Of a stretch of 42,446 bases of DNA, positions 17,795 to 26,924 are shown piece by piece (the first letter of the stretch is position 1; each line of letters starts with the position of its first letter). The stretch covers positions 1-42,446 of the forward strand of contig JAFAHS010000562.1 of the NCBI GenBank assembly GCA_019237115.1, read 5' to 3'. The notes below the pieces were generated by a model that saw only the letters and a program-made list of their open reading frames with translations, did no database searches and was not told where the DNA came from. Both the position numbers and the translations under genes were made by a program. This DNA is from Deltaproteobacteria bacterium (GTDB lineage: Bacteria; Desulfobacterota; Binatia; Binatales; Binataceae).

Positions 17795-18916
17795 ATGGCC
17801 CTGACAAGCTTTGATCCTCCGGGATTTCTCAGCGACCTTAACCAGGTTCAACGGCAACAATGGAGTGATTTTGTTTCCTCGCAACTGGATACAGCGCGTA
17901 ATCGTGACGGTTCCGATCTCGGATTGGCCAACGATGGTCCTCGGCTGCAATTTTTCAACGCGTTAAAGGATCCCCCAGACCCCGACGCAGTCGAGAAGGA
18001 TATCTCGTGGACGGCCTTTCCGCGCCTCGTAGAGATCGACAGCGTCAATGACATTCAGCGCTGGCGGAAGGCAGATAACAGTCGCGACGTTCAGGATGAA
18101 TATTGCGAATGGAGTGTCATACGCGATCCAACAACCCACAAGATCATGCAGGTTATGTTCACCTGCGAAGGGCCGGAATATTGGAGCTTTCTCGGCGCTT
18201 CCAACCCTGCGAAAGTGCTTGAGCTCTATCAAAGACATGTCAGCCCCAAGGTGACTATGCAGGATCTTTTTTCCGCTCAGGGAACCTACGATCCTCGCAA
18301 TCGCTTTAACAACTCGACGGAAGGCGGTGCTATGCACCTGATCCAACAAAACAACACGCTCGCAGCGGAAATCGAAATCGCTGGCGCTGCGACGATCATA
18401 AGGGAGCGCGATGGGCAGATTTTGACAGGGGAACAGGATTTAATAATCTGTGGGCGATACGGGCAGACCGAGCGTCATAGCGATCCACACATAGGTGCCG
18501 AAGTCAACGCCCTGGCGCGCGCGCATCACGATATAACTCTCGCCAACCCTATCGGACTTTGCATAGCGGGCCTCTCGACCGTAACGTTTAAAACACCTGA
18601 CGGGTCGGACCCCGCTAGCTACTGGAGGATCACGCGTGGGACGCCAGAGAAAGCCCTGCGAGCTATCTACGAGGTTCCGCCAGGCAAGGGCTTTGTGGTG
18701 GGGGACATCATGATCAATGACCAGCCTATCCAGTTCGCGGCGCAGATCGCAGATTTTATATCTATCAAGCTGACCGGACTGGTGACGCGGCTTGGTAAAA
18801 GCGCGGTGCCTCCAGTCAATGGCTGTGCTCAGCCCTTGCCGCAACCTAAGGCCGTGCTCGCATCGGTTACTTCGATACTATCGGCAGCAGAAGCTCGACA
18901 TGTTACGCGCCGGTAA
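17795..18916 (+). CDS. Protein of unknown function with Cys/His-rich motifs (373 aa), second of a pair
   Basis: Start ATG 17795 has AAGGGGAG upstream. I recognise no named family. The sequence has the look of an enzyme with a buried polar centre. QDEYCEWSV (Cys104) is followed by MFTCEGPEYW (Cys124), RHVSP (His148), GGAMHLIQQNNTL (His181), LIICGRYG (Cys219) and RHSDPHIGAEVNALARAHH (His228, 232, 244, 245). Several of these could be metal or cofactor ligands; this is inferred from residue clustering only. No signal peptide or membrane helix, so cytoplasmic. It is 17 bp downstream of the 552-aa gene, which is its likely partner. The tail after ~residue 335 is Pro/Ala-rich. Confidence 0.87.
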   Translation: MALTSFDPPGFLSDLNQVQRQQWSDFVSSQLDTARNRDGSDLGLANDGPRLQFFNALKDPPDPDAVEKDISWTAFPRLVEIDSVNDIQRWRKADNSRDVQDEYCEWSVIRDPTTHKIMQVMFTCEGPEYWSFLGASNPAKVLELYQRHVSPKVTMQDLFSAQGTYDPRNRFNNSTEGGAMHLIQQNNTLAAEIEIAGAATIIRERDGQILTGEQDLIICGRYGQTERHSDPHIGAEVNALARAHHDITLANPIGLCIAGLSTVTFKTPDGSDPASYWRITRGTPEKALRAIYEVPPGKGFVVGDIMINDQPIQFAAQIADFISIKLTGLVTRLGKSAVPPVNGCAQPLPQPKAVLASVTSILSAAEARHVTRR

Positions 18917-19690
18917 CCGATGGTTGTCGGCACGGTCCGATGTGCAAGAAGCCCCGTATGTCAGACCAGTACGTAGAACTCAGTCTTACATGGAAGCCGA
19001 ACGCAGCCGGTAGCAGAAGCGGCAACGGCTACGCAAAAGAAACACACGACTTCCCGCAGCGCTGTTGATGTTGTAGTTGGGGGCAACAATCCGCGGTTCA
19101 ATAGTCAAGGCCAGCGGCGAGCCGTACTGTTGGCTACGGGCTCTGGCTTGCTCGACGGTTCGGCGGCACTAACGTATGCTACTGATCGGATTTAATTCGA
19201 CCGCGGAAAAGCGAATCAAACTGAACGGCACGCGTTAGCGGCCGAGCACGATTTTGATGGTCGTGCCGCTTTTTTTCCTCGCAGGTATCCCAGCGGTAAG
19301 TTAAGTGACTGGCGCATTGAGTCGCTCCCCGAAAGTATATCGACCGGCGTAGAGATTTTCGGCCTGGTCGGGTCGGGTCAGTGTCCGGTATTTTCGATGT
19401 TTATCTAATGATGATGTGGGGGGCCGGATGAAAAGCTATAAGGGTGATCCTTCGCGGCACTTTATCGCACTGCGCCGGCCGGGGTTTGTCTCGCTACGCG
19501 ACACAGTGCGTAGTGAGCCCGGTGCCTTGTTGACAGTCGCATGCGAACTCGGGAGTGAACCTTCGAGTCGTACAGGCACAGCGCCAGCTCGCATGCTCAG
19601 CTAAGCGCACGGTGGGTGAACTGACCCTGGACCTATGTGACATCTCTCGGCTACTCCTATGGCTTTCCGGCTCCTGTCTTCAATCTTTGA
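18917..19690. other. Non-coding stretch with degenerate repeat
   Basis: 774 bases with no supportable gene. Short open frames here have no ribosome binding sites or family-like motifs. It contains copy A of the ~95-bp repeat (19283-19378) shared with 22167-22262. Confidence 0.5.
19283..19378. repeat. Degenerate ~95-bp repeat, copy A
   Basis: It aligns along its length with 22167-22262, by eye at about three quarters identity. The best-conserved core is CGAAAGTATAYCGACCGGCG followed by TAGAGATTTT and GGCCTGGT. It is non-coding in both places. It looks like an end or internal fragment of an insertion sequence, but I cannot name the element. Confidence 0.6.
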
Positions 19691-20272
19691 TTACAGAGGA
19701 ACGTCAAGATCACCCGCCAGTAATCGAGGAAACAACTGCCGAAAGCTCCATTGTGCGCCGGTCTGCAAGCGGTCAAACCGCAGCACCACGTCAAACCTAC
19801 CTCCGTCCCATTTGGTGGGAAGGTTCGGCAGTGTCTGACCCCCGGCCAGAGCTGGAAGAATAGCTTTAACAATCAGCTTGTGCTCCCAGCAGATCAAAAC
19901 GACGCCGGTCAGCTGCAGCACTTCTTTAACTAGCCGGGCTTCATCGCCGCTACCATACGTGGTGACGGGACTGATATGGAGCCGGTTGCAGAGTGCCGAG
20001 ACGGTTTCAAAGGGGCGCTTGCTATGCGAACCATCTTGAGACGAACTTTGAGCAGGATCCGCTGCGTAGACGATGTTGGGTTTCGGGAAGTCTTGTCCTG
20101 CCGTCCCCGCTCCGAATAGTACTGCCCAGGTTCCTGCCCGTTGCCAGCCCCGAATGACAAGGGAATGTTTGTCTTCCGTCCCTTGGGTCGTTAGGCCAGG
20201 ACCGAGATTGGGATTGTCTGGATCGTTCGGCTTCTCGGCGTGGCGGATAACGAGGACCGTTAATGCTGACAT
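19691..20272 (-). CDS. Histidine phosphatase superfamily protein (phosphoglycerate mutase-like)
   Basis: A 193-aa protein starting at ATG 20272 with MSALTVLVIRHAEKP. The RHAEK motif holds the phospho-accepting His11 flanked by Arg10, and a second active-site His lies in VVLICWEHKLIV near residue 140. This is the branch-1 or SixA-like histidine phosphatase fold, likely acting on a small phosphorylated molecule. The open frame extends upstream to 20515, but the extra residues show no homology-like character and the signature strand begins right at 20272. The ribosome binding site is weak. Divergent from the LCAT-like gene at 20509. No signal peptide. Substrate unknown. Confidence 0.8.
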   Translation of the reverse strand: MSALTVLVIRHAEKPNDPDNPNLGPGLTTQGTEDKHSLVIRGWQRAGTWAVLFGAGTAGQDFPKPNIVYAADPAQSSSQDGSHSKRPFETVSALCNRLHISPVTTYGSGDEARLVKEVLQLTGVVLICWEHKLIVKAILPALAGGQTLPNLPTKWDGGRFDVVLRFDRLQTGAQWSFRQLFPRLLAGDLDVPL

Positions 20273-20508
20273 AGCGTCAAACCATTCAGTAATTATGCTC
20301 GTCCTTCTCCGAAGATAAGGCCCGAGCCCATATAACTTCTCATCCGTAAGGGCAAATGGCAAATGACATCGAGTGTGACCTAATAGACCGAAAGTGCGGA
20401 GTTCGCGTAACCGGCTTGGGGGCGCGCTCCGTTGGTAACCGCCACGAAATGGCTGTTCTGTCCGTTCCTCGTGGGGCTGGATGCGTTCGAGCCATAAGAA
20501 GGTGAAAC

Positions 20509-21909
20509 ATGGCAACCGACACGTCGGTGGTGGTGCTCATCGCAGGAGCTCTCGGCTCTCAACTCTCATGGACTGACACGAGCGACCCTGCTCCAGTATT
20601 GATCTGGCCTCCAAATTTAGGAGACGAATTGGAAGGGTACCGCTGGAATACGCAGTTGCTCAGCGATTCCGTCGAACCGGATGGCATTATAATGACCGCA
20701 GGTTGCGATTTGTGCCCAATCTACCAGCCTCTCGTCGACCGACTAGAGTCGTGGGGTTTTCGTAGGGCGGACCGCACCCTCATACCTCTGGCCTATGACT
20801 GGAGAAAATCGGCCGCAGATGTCGCCGGCCAACTTGCAAACACGATAAGTAGCATCGGCCAGAGCTTGCCTTCGCCGTCGATAGCTATTCTTGCCCACAG
20901 TTTTGGTGGTCTTGTGAGCCGCTATTATTTAGAGTCCGGCGACTTTCACCCCGACGAGCACGTTACGCAGTTGATTATGATGGCGACACCTAACCTCGGT
21001 GCGCCTGACGCGTTAATCACGAGAATGGGAGGCGACACCATACCGACCGTAGGCAGCGTCGAAGTCCGCCGGCTGGCCGACGACGCCAGGTATCCCTCTA
21101 CTTATCAGCTCTTTCCACCAGTCAGCGAGATATTCGCCTACGATTCGTCAAACTCCGGCAAGGAAATCGATGTGTACGATCCGGCTAACGGCCTGATGCC
21201 GAACTCGTCAAATCTGAATTCGGCCATCCAGTTTCACGCGCGCCTTGATGCCTCCAGACGTCAGGTCAAATATTTCTGCTTCTATGGTCAACACCATCCG
21301 ACATATACGGCAGCGTATTTGCGACGTCAGCCAGACGGGACCTTTCGGCTGGACAAGGCAAAAACACAGAAGATGGCTGATCAGGGCGACGGAACGGTCC
21401 CAATCTCGAGTGCGAGGCTTCCGCTCCCGGACGCAGACTTAAACGGAAACAGCGCCGCCCCGCACGAGACCATTTTTCAGGATGATGACCTTTTGAGGGC
21501 CTTGGCCAGCCTGCTAGGGAAACCCCAGCAAGCGCTGGCGATTGCGCCCCGGGTACAGGTGTTTGCTTCTCGAAGGCCGTTACGCCGCGATCGTACCGCG
21601 CGGATTGTAGTTAAGTTTCCAAAGACGGCTGAAATGATTCGAGGAACACTCCGAGTAGAGAAAGTCGACCCTCAAGGCAGAACCATGCGGGTCGTGTCCA
21701 CACATTCGATTGCTCGTGAGGGCACCGCCGAAACTCGTCGTCCTATGAAGGTTCCTCTTCCTAAAACGTCTGGTACTTACCGCCTCGCTTTCCAGCGACT
21801 AGATCGTTCGGAACCCGAGACGGTAGAAACCTTTTACGTCCGTCCGTCAGAACAGACGCGTAAGCGAAAGAGAGAACGGGCGGGGCGAAAACGAAGAAGC
21901 GCAAAGTAA
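20509..21909 (+). CDS. LCAT-like alpha/beta hydrolase with C-terminal beta-domain
   Basis: A 466-aa lecithin:cholesterol acyltransferase-like esterase or acyltransferase, probably acting on lipid or polymer esters. The nucleophile is Ser131 in AHSFGGL, the acid Asp294 in GDGTVP, and the base His319 in APHETI, all in family order. The N-terminus begins VVVLIAGALGSQL, the oxyanion strand usual in this family. No secretion signal is obvious. After ~residue 345 comes a beta-rich domain (ARIVVKFPKTAEM, TYRLAFQRLD) and a very basic tail (RKRKRERAGRKRRSAK). GAAGGTGAAAC precedes the ATG. It shares an upstream region with the divergent histidine phosphatase gene. Confidence 0.88.
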   Translation: MATDTSVVVLIAGALGSQLSWTDTSDPAPVLIWPPNLGDELEGYRWNTQLLSDSVEPDGIIMTAGCDLCPIYQPLVDRLESWGFRRADRTLIPLAYDWRKSAADVAGQLANTISSIGQSLPSPSIAILAHSFGGLVSRYYLESGDFHPDEHVTQLIMMATPNLGAPDALITRMGGDTIPTVGSVEVRRLADDARYPSTYQLFPPVSEIFAYDSSNSGKEIDVYDPANGLMPNSSNLNSAIQFHARLDASRRQVKYFCFYGQHHPTYTAAYLRRQPDGTFRLDKAKTQKMADQGDGTVPISSARLPLPDADLNGNSAAPHETIFQDDDLLRALASLLGKPQQALAIAPRVQVFASRRPLRRDRTARIVVKFPKTAEMIRGTLRVEKVDPQGRTMRVVSTHSIAREGTAETRRPMKVPLPKTSGTYRLAFQRLDRSEPETVETFYVRPSEQTRKRKRERAGRKRRSAK

Positions 21910-21976
21910 TGGGGACTATCTACAGAGGAAGATGAAAAACAATGAGCATTTAGAGGGGGAAAATGATTGGACCCCT

Positions 21977-22030
21977 CGCTTGACCGGAAGCAACCTTCAA
22001 AAGAAGCATTTATCTTCGTTCAGCAGAAAT
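21977..22030. repeat. Degenerate ~50-bp repeat, copy 1
   Basis: Matches 28764-28820. Shared blocks are TTGACCGGAAGCAAC, CAAA, and CTTCGTTCAGCA, with a diverged spacer of similar length. It sits just before TGTCCGCC boxes, suggesting the edge of an old insertion sequence. Confidence 0.55.
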
Positions 22031-22166
22031 GTCCGCCTCTAACTGTTCAGCGAAATTGTCCGCCGCCCGCCCCCTAGGTTGGTCGCCCTTGAAGATTTGA
22101 TCCCCCGACCCCTCTGACCCAAAGGGACATTTGGCAGCCTACAGTGACACTGGCCTTACCCTAGCT

Positions 22167-22262
22167 GGTATACCAGCGATTAGTTAGATACCGTGATTTT
22201 GAGGTGGCCCGCGAAAGTATACCGACCGGCGGTAGAGATTTTGGCCTGGTATGGTCGGTTGA
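22167..22262. repeat. Degenerate ~95-bp repeat, copy B
   Basis: Partner of 19283-19378 and in the same orientation. It begins GGTATACCAGCG and ends in a GGCCTGGTATGGTCGG segment. The two copies flank the histidine phosphatase/LCAT gene pair, so the intervening 2.8 kb could have been carried or rearranged by the element. Confidence 0.6.
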
Positions 22263-22830
22263 TGCCGGCGCGCAGCGCATACCCTGTGTTATCAGCGTTG
22301 CTAACACGCTCGACTATCATCGCTTTCATGCGATCAGCTGGCCCCAGGCATCGGCCTGTTCGGTCGCCTGGCCAGTGTCGAATCCTACGGCGGTTCGAGT
22401 TCGGTAGCCGAGAATGTGGGACCCGGGAATAGTAGGGTGTTGAAGGAGACGTCGGGGCCGCGGTCGCCATCGCGCCGCCTTTGGAGATGCGCTCAGAGCC
22501 GCTGAACACTAGATTCCTGCCCATCGGCGGCCAACGCATATGGAAGCCCACGCGCCGGAAAAGAATAAGTGCGCATCATCGATACGGTAATTGACACATC
22601 CGCGTCTCAAGTACTCGGCGCGGGGCGAGCTTCAACGCGCACCATTTTCGTCGCTCCTCAGCCTCGCTCTTACCGGGGCGACCCAGTCGATATTTTCGCG
22701 GGGCGAGTCGAATCCCGGCCTTTTGCGATTTCCGGCTCAGGATTGGCGTTGACGTTCGCTTGGCCCAAAAGCTATTTTCTTGGTCCCGTCGTTTATTGCG
22801 ACGAAACTTCCGTTCAAAGAGGGAGTATTT

Positions 22831-23373
22831 ATGCCAAGCCCGACCACCACACTAAATGCCCTTCTCGCTGCGCTGAACACTCCAGGTGCTCTTAACTACC
22901 ATAACCCAGTCGGTTTTGTGCCGGCGACGTTTGGCAATGACCCATCCGGCAATCCTCCTAAGGTAGGACTCGCTCAGGGCCCGAAGTTCAACGGCGTAGT
23001 CCCAATTGAGACCATGTTCGCCCAACTCTTTACATTTTTGCCTAATTTTCAACTGAACCCAATCGGTAACTGGTTGTATGACCCCTCGAATGTTAACCCT
23101 GCCAGGATCGGAATGGAGGCAACAATCATGGGACAGCAAACTGGTAGCTGGTTTCAACGAGCCACATCTGTTGTCTTTTACTCGCCACCAATTTCTGATT
23201 TGATACCGCCGCCCGCAGGCACCCCTGGTCAGATCATAAACCAAGAGGCCTTCGCGGTTTTCTCCTTTTTCAACAACAAAATCTACCAAGCAGGAGTCTA
23301 TTTCGATCGCTACTTCATGGCGAAAACTCTTGGTAATGGCAGAACCTCCCTGAGAACGGTCATTGGACCGTAG
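22831..23373 (+). CDS. NTF2/SnoaL-like fold protein (180 aa)
   Basis: Start ATG 22831 follows GAGGGAGTATTT, a good ribosome binding site; an ATG in frame at 22780 lacks one. The C-terminal half matches the SnoaL/NTF2 pattern: MFAQLFTFLPNFQL helix, GMEATIMGQQTGSWF strand with the usual 'GTxxG' turn, and AFAVFSFFNNKIYQAGVYFD ending DRYFMAKTLG. Such proteins are small cone-shaped ligand binders or isomerase-like enzymes. No signal peptide. It is related in pattern to the protein at 33528-34037 (IYFDR...MSRHLG). Ligand unknown. Confidence 0.75.
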   Translation: MPSPTTTLNALLAALNTPGALNYHNPVGFVPATFGNDPSGNPPKVGLAQGPKFNGVVPIETMFAQLFTFLPNFQLNPIGNWLYDPSNVNPARIGMEATIMGQQTGSWFQRATSVVFYSPPISDLIPPPAGTPGQIINQEAFAVFSFFNNKIYQAGVYFDRYFMAKTLGNGRTSLRTVIGP

Positions 23374-23418
23374 TCATCCGCCATGCTCCGCTGCAGGGCG
23401 GCGGCCGCGCTCCGATGG

Positions 23419-23631
23419 TTAACAGGCGTAAAGTGGCAGTTTAAGCTGCGGAGGCGAGGCGGCGGCGCGCCCTCGCCGCCCCGTCTCCGCAGACTTCGGC
23501 GTCACCGCGTACGCCGCGCCGACGGTGCTAGGGGGAACTAGCGCGAAGACCCAGCTTTCCTCGAACTGGACCGACGCAAGATAGCCCAGTGCCGAGTGCC
23601 ACCTTCGCCGCCTAGCCCGCCGGAGACGCAA
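23419..23631 (-). mobile_element. IS3-family transposase C-terminal remnant
   Basis: The minus strand reads RRRRWHSALGYLASVQFEE, the signature C-terminal end of IS3-type integrase-core transposases (R-HSALGYLSPxxFE). Nothing of the DDE core precedes it upstream (23632 onward), so only the last ~20 residues of the transposase survive, followed by unrelated open frame. No intact inverted repeats seen. It marks the left edge of a scrambled region to 24.7 kb. Confidence 0.65.
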
Positions 23632-23689
23632 TCTCTGAACTACGGCCCTGCGGAGATGAGAAACGACCTGTTGAGTAAAACGAACTGCT

Positions 23690-23977
23690 GTTTTCCATCT
23701 CTTTGTGTGGGTTCACACTGCCGGCGACGGCGAATCCGAATTCGGCTTTGTCCTGGAAAGAATCCTCGAGATGCTTCTTTCAGCGAAACGCCACGGGGAT
23801 TCGTGTATTGAAGCTACCATAGTACCAGATGAGTTCGTCCCGAGTTCGACCTATGTCTCGATCTGGCTGCAGAAACTGATTCGGCAAAGAGAAGCCGAGG
23901 TTTGCCTTCTGTTTGCGGACAATCACAGGCGGAATCAGACGTCGACTAATACACGTTCATCATGCGTATTCTCATAG
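23690..23977 (+). pseudogene. Coding-like fragment of unknown protein
   Basis: The frame ending at 23977 has protein-like composition (GFVLERILEMLLSAKRH, STYVSIWLQKLIRQREAEVC) but no credible start: the previous stop is 12 codons before VWVHTAGDGESEFG and no ribosome binding site is present. No family recognised. Probably a gene remnant next to the IS3 fragment. Confidence 0.3.
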
Positions 23978-24317
23978 ACTTGGCACTCGGAAATTGGACC
24001 CAGAGATAAAAGGACCGACGGCGACCGTCTTCGAATCCTTCAACTGCTGGATCCTGTTGCCGAATTGGGTAGCTTTCGCCATGTTCTCGCGTGCATGATT
24101 CTGGAAATGTAACCTCCCACAACCATATTGCGTGCATTCTCATTGAATGGGTCGCAAAAAGATTGTCTGCATTGGTTCCATCCTCGTAGGTTGCATGAGA
24201 AGCAGCATTGTAGCAGCGAGTGTGGCGTGGCCACGAGCGGTTTGCTCTTGGCATTGCATGCTGGTAGATACGCCAGCCTAGAGAGACTCCTTCATACCTC
24301 ACATTCCGACGAGCGAG

Positions 24318-24710
24318 ATGTTGTCCGCCATTACGTCTTCAATCGCCGTCGGGGTTTCAATCCTGTCCTTCCTTCACCCAAGCGAGAAGGGCAGATGCAT
24401 GCGCAAAGAAGGCGCGGACCGTGAAGGCTTTCCTCGAAGGAAAAGATTCGATCGCGTTCGTGGCGCTGACACTCTTGCGCGACGGTCTACCTTCCGAATC
24501 AAAGCAACGTAAGATCGCCCTTGCTGCAACGATTCGGGCATACGTCTTTGAAGGATCGGGCAGAGCGCGGGCCCTGTTGTACCGGGTTGTTCGGCTAAAC
24601 CGAGCAAAGTATTGAGCCGAACTTCGAGAAGCCCTAGGCACGATCGAGGATACGTTTAAGAATATGCAGAAGTACAAATTCTCGAAAGAAGAACTCGATC
24701 TAGGTAGGGG
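24318..24710 (+). pseudogene. Broken small membrane-anchored protein
   Basis: Two frames make one protein-like product. The first opens with a hydrophobic segment MLSAITSSIAVGVSILSFL at 24318. The second, from about 24421, gives KAFLEGKDSIAFVALTLLRD and a helical region ending LYRVVRLNRAKY. An in-frame TGA at 24613 is followed by equally coding-like ELREALGTIEDTFKNMQKY up to about 24710. At least one frameshift and one nonsense change. Family unknown. Confidence 0.45.
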
Positions 24711-24820
24711 CAACCTTCGGGATGGGAGTCGCGCGAACAGTTGGTCGACGTTCCATCATTCGGCTCATAGTTCGGGCGCCGTTGCAGGGCGACAGTCGTC
24801 GATATTTCATGTTTCGCGCG

Positions 24821-26893
24821 ATGACTCTGCGTAAGAGGGTCGGGTGCGGAAAGTCCTCGGTACCTGTTTTCGCCGCCTTCGCGTTCGCTGCCGCTTTCGT
24901 CCTCGCTGCATACATCTGCGCTCGGGCCGCTGATTCCGGCGAGGTCGCCTTGAGCCTGGTTGAGCCACCGAATGTCGCCCGCAGCCAGTCTCTTACACTC
25001 AAGACTGTGGGCCCCTTCGGCACTGATCAGGCCATCGCGGTATTCGCGGAGCCTTGTAGTTCTGCGCAACCTGGAGCGACAAGCGGATGCAGCGGAACTA
25101 TTCAGAAGCAAATCGTATGCGTCAAGAAAGACGCCGGCTCGTGCAGCGCGATTGTCCCGCTCGACCTACCGCTTGGAACCTACGCGGTCGCGCTGGTCCC
25201 AGCCACACTCACCTCGAGCGCGGACCTGACCCTGATCCCTTCCCTTATGGTCACAGTTGCCAGCAGCAGTGATCAGAGGCCAGTGCTTTTGGGAGTGATG
25301 CCGACAGTTTCGTATCCACCTCAGGGTGACCAAATCGCACCGATACCCGAGGGAAGTCTCGGTCCAGAGCCGGTAGGCCGAGGCGCGCACGGGGCGGCGG
25401 GCAGCAACGCATGTCAGGACACAAACCCGCAGCCCGCCACAATAAGCTTATTGCTCACCGGAAGTAACTTCAGCCGAGCCGGCAGCGACAACCGGATTCT
25501 ATGGAAAGGCTGTGAAATGCCCGTTTGTTGGAAGTGCGACCAGAGTGGTCAATGTGCCGCTTCGATGGTTATCGGAACCGTCGACCGTAGCGGCCGAGAA
25601 ATCCAGCTGAGAAACATTTCGATCGCTTCGTTTAGCGGCATCTCTACCATAGCGGTAAGCGTGGGCAGCGACACCTCGGAAACGAAGACCATCACAATCT
25701 CACGCGCCGCTAAGGACGATCCGAGATGGGGGGCAATAGTGGCACTCCTCGTCATCGGGGTTCTACTCTTCCTCATTCTCGCGAATGCTCCAAAAGCAAG
25801 AGTCGGTGGAACTCTCAAAGGTCTCTGGACCAGGTTAATGATCGATCCGGAGACTCAGACCTACAGCCTCTCGAAATTTCAGTTCTTTCTATGGACTGCA
25901 GCCGCGGTTCTTGCATACCTCGAGTTTTTTCTCGCGCGGTATCTCGTCCAGGGACGATGCGAGTTTCCCGCGATTCCGCCCAACTTGCCAAGTCTGTTGG
26001 CCGTCAGCGCGGGCACCACGGTGGCCGCGAGCGGAATCGGCTCCGCGATCGGATCGAAGGGCGCGGGCAGGGAGGAGGCGGGCTGGAGTGACTTGCTTAC
26101 GATCGGGGGCGTGGTCGTGCCAGAGCGGGTGCAGTTCGTCGTGTGGACCATCGTCGGGGTCGTGACCTTTCTTTCCGCCGCCCTTCTCGCCGACCCCGCG
26201 GCAGTCCAAAATCTCCCAGGCGTCCCGGAGGAATTTCTCCTCTTGATGGGCGTCAGCTCCGCCGGTTATCTCGGTGGTAAGCTGGTGCGCAAACCGGGCC
26301 CAATAGTTGCCGAGGCCGATGCGCTTTGGGAGCTCGAGACACCTGGGCAAGCCAGCCCGCAAAAGCTCACTGTGAACATCATCGGCCAGAACCTGGCCCG
26401 AACTCCGGGAATCAGGTTTGACGGGCAGGACGAGAAAAAAGTCGTATACGTTACCAAGGACCCGAGATCGACAGATTCAGTGCTTGAATTCGTCACCAAA
26501 GACCCAAAGAGCACAGACGATAATCTGGCCTCGCAGCTGCGCCTGACAATTCGAGATCAGAACCTCATCCAGAAAATCGTCGAAACGCAAAAGCCGCCGC
26601 AGCCGGCCCCATATGCTGGAGCAAGCGCCGCCAATGCGACGAGAGAAGACGAAGCCAATAAGGCCGATTTGACGGCAAAGTCAAAGATCTCCCTCACCAA
26701 TCCAGATGGCCAAATGGCGGAGTGGAGCGTGCGGATTAAGACGAAATCACCTGGAGTGTGGTGGAGAATTACAATCTTCCTTGAGAAAGGGCGCGCCCAA
26801 CCGTACTGCAACCGCCATCGGTGCTATCCGAATCGGATGGACCTGCTAACCGAGGTTATCGAATTGAATGGACCTGTTAACCGGACCTGTTAA
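24821..26893 (+). CDS. Secreted/membrane protein with TIG-like domains and duplicated membrane module
   Basis: A 690-aa protein from ATG 24821 (ATG 24809 and 24722 are in frame; none has a strong ribosome binding site). The N-terminus is a signal or anchor (VPVFAAFAFAAAFVLAAYICARA). Residues ~30-300 are beta-rich with a TIG/IPT-like strand pattern (ISLLLTGSNFSRAGSDNRIL). Then come about five hydrophobic segments (near 303-325, 352-376, 387-410, 435-458, 471-486). The membrane module is internally repeated: FQFFLWTAAAVLAY...LPSLLAVSAGTTVA resembles VQFVVWTIVGVVTF...EFLLLMGVSSAGYLGG. A second TIG-like piece (KLTVNIIGQNLARTPGIRF) follows. The last ~30 residues look aberrant. It resembles a conserved uncharacterised family; function unknown. 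Confidence 0.82.
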   Translation: MTLRKRVGCGKSSVPVFAAFAFAAAFVLAAYICARAADSGEVALSLVEPPNVARSQSLTLKTVGPFGTDQAIAVFAEPCSSAQPGATSGCSGTIQKQIVCVKKDAGSCSAIVPLDLPLGTYAVALVPATLTSSADLTLIPSLMVTVASSSDQRPVLLGVMPTVSYPPQGDQIAPIPEGSLGPEPVGRGAHGAAGSNACQDTNPQPATISLLLTGSNFSRAGSDNRILWKGCEMPVCWKCDQSGQCAASMVIGTVDRSGREIQLRNISIASFSGISTIAVSVGSDTSETKTITISRAAKDDPRWGAIVALLVIGVLLFLILANAPKARVGGTLKGLWTRLMIDPETQTYSLSKFQFFLWTAAAVLAYLEFFLARYLVQGRCEFPAIPPNLPSLLAVSAGTTVAASGIGSAIGSKGAGREEAGWSDLLTIGGVVVPERVQFVVWTIVGVVTFLSAALLADPAAVQNLPGVPEEFLLLMGVSSAGYLGGKLVRKPGPIVAEADALWELETPGQASPQKLTVNIIGQNLARTPGIRFDGQDEKKVVYVTKDPRSTDSVLEFVTKDPKSTDDNLASQLRLTIRDQNLIQKIVETQKPPQPAPYAGASAANATREDEANKADLTAKSKISLTNPDGQMAEWSVRIKTKSPGVWWRITIFLEKGRAQPYCNRHRCYPNRMDLLTEVIELNGPVNRTC

Positions 26894-26894
26894 C

Positions 26895-26924
26895 TTGACG
26901 ACAACCCGCAAAAATAGTTGTAAC
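26895..26924 (+). promoter_or_regulatory. Candidate sigma-70-type promoter for the DUF1329 gene
   Basis: TTGACG at 26895-26900, an 18-bp spacer, then TGTAAC at 26919-26924. It is about 150 bp upstream of the DUF1329 start. A moderate match only. Confidence 0.3.

Larger units (their letters stand above)
21910..22830. other. Intergenic region with insertion-sequence-like remnants
   Basis: About 920 bases between the LCAT-like gene and the NTF2-like gene. It holds one copy of the ~50-bp repeat (21977-22030), two TGTCCGCC boxes typical of insertion-sequence ends (near 22030 and 22060), and copy B of the 95-bp repeat. Short open frames here lack ribosome binding sites and motifs, so I annotate none. 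Confidence 0.5.

Noticed and set aside
22569..22895. 108-aa plus-strand frame upstream of the NTF2-like gene
   Set aside because: It overlaps the well-supported start at 22831 in another frame and lacks motifs and a ribosome binding site.
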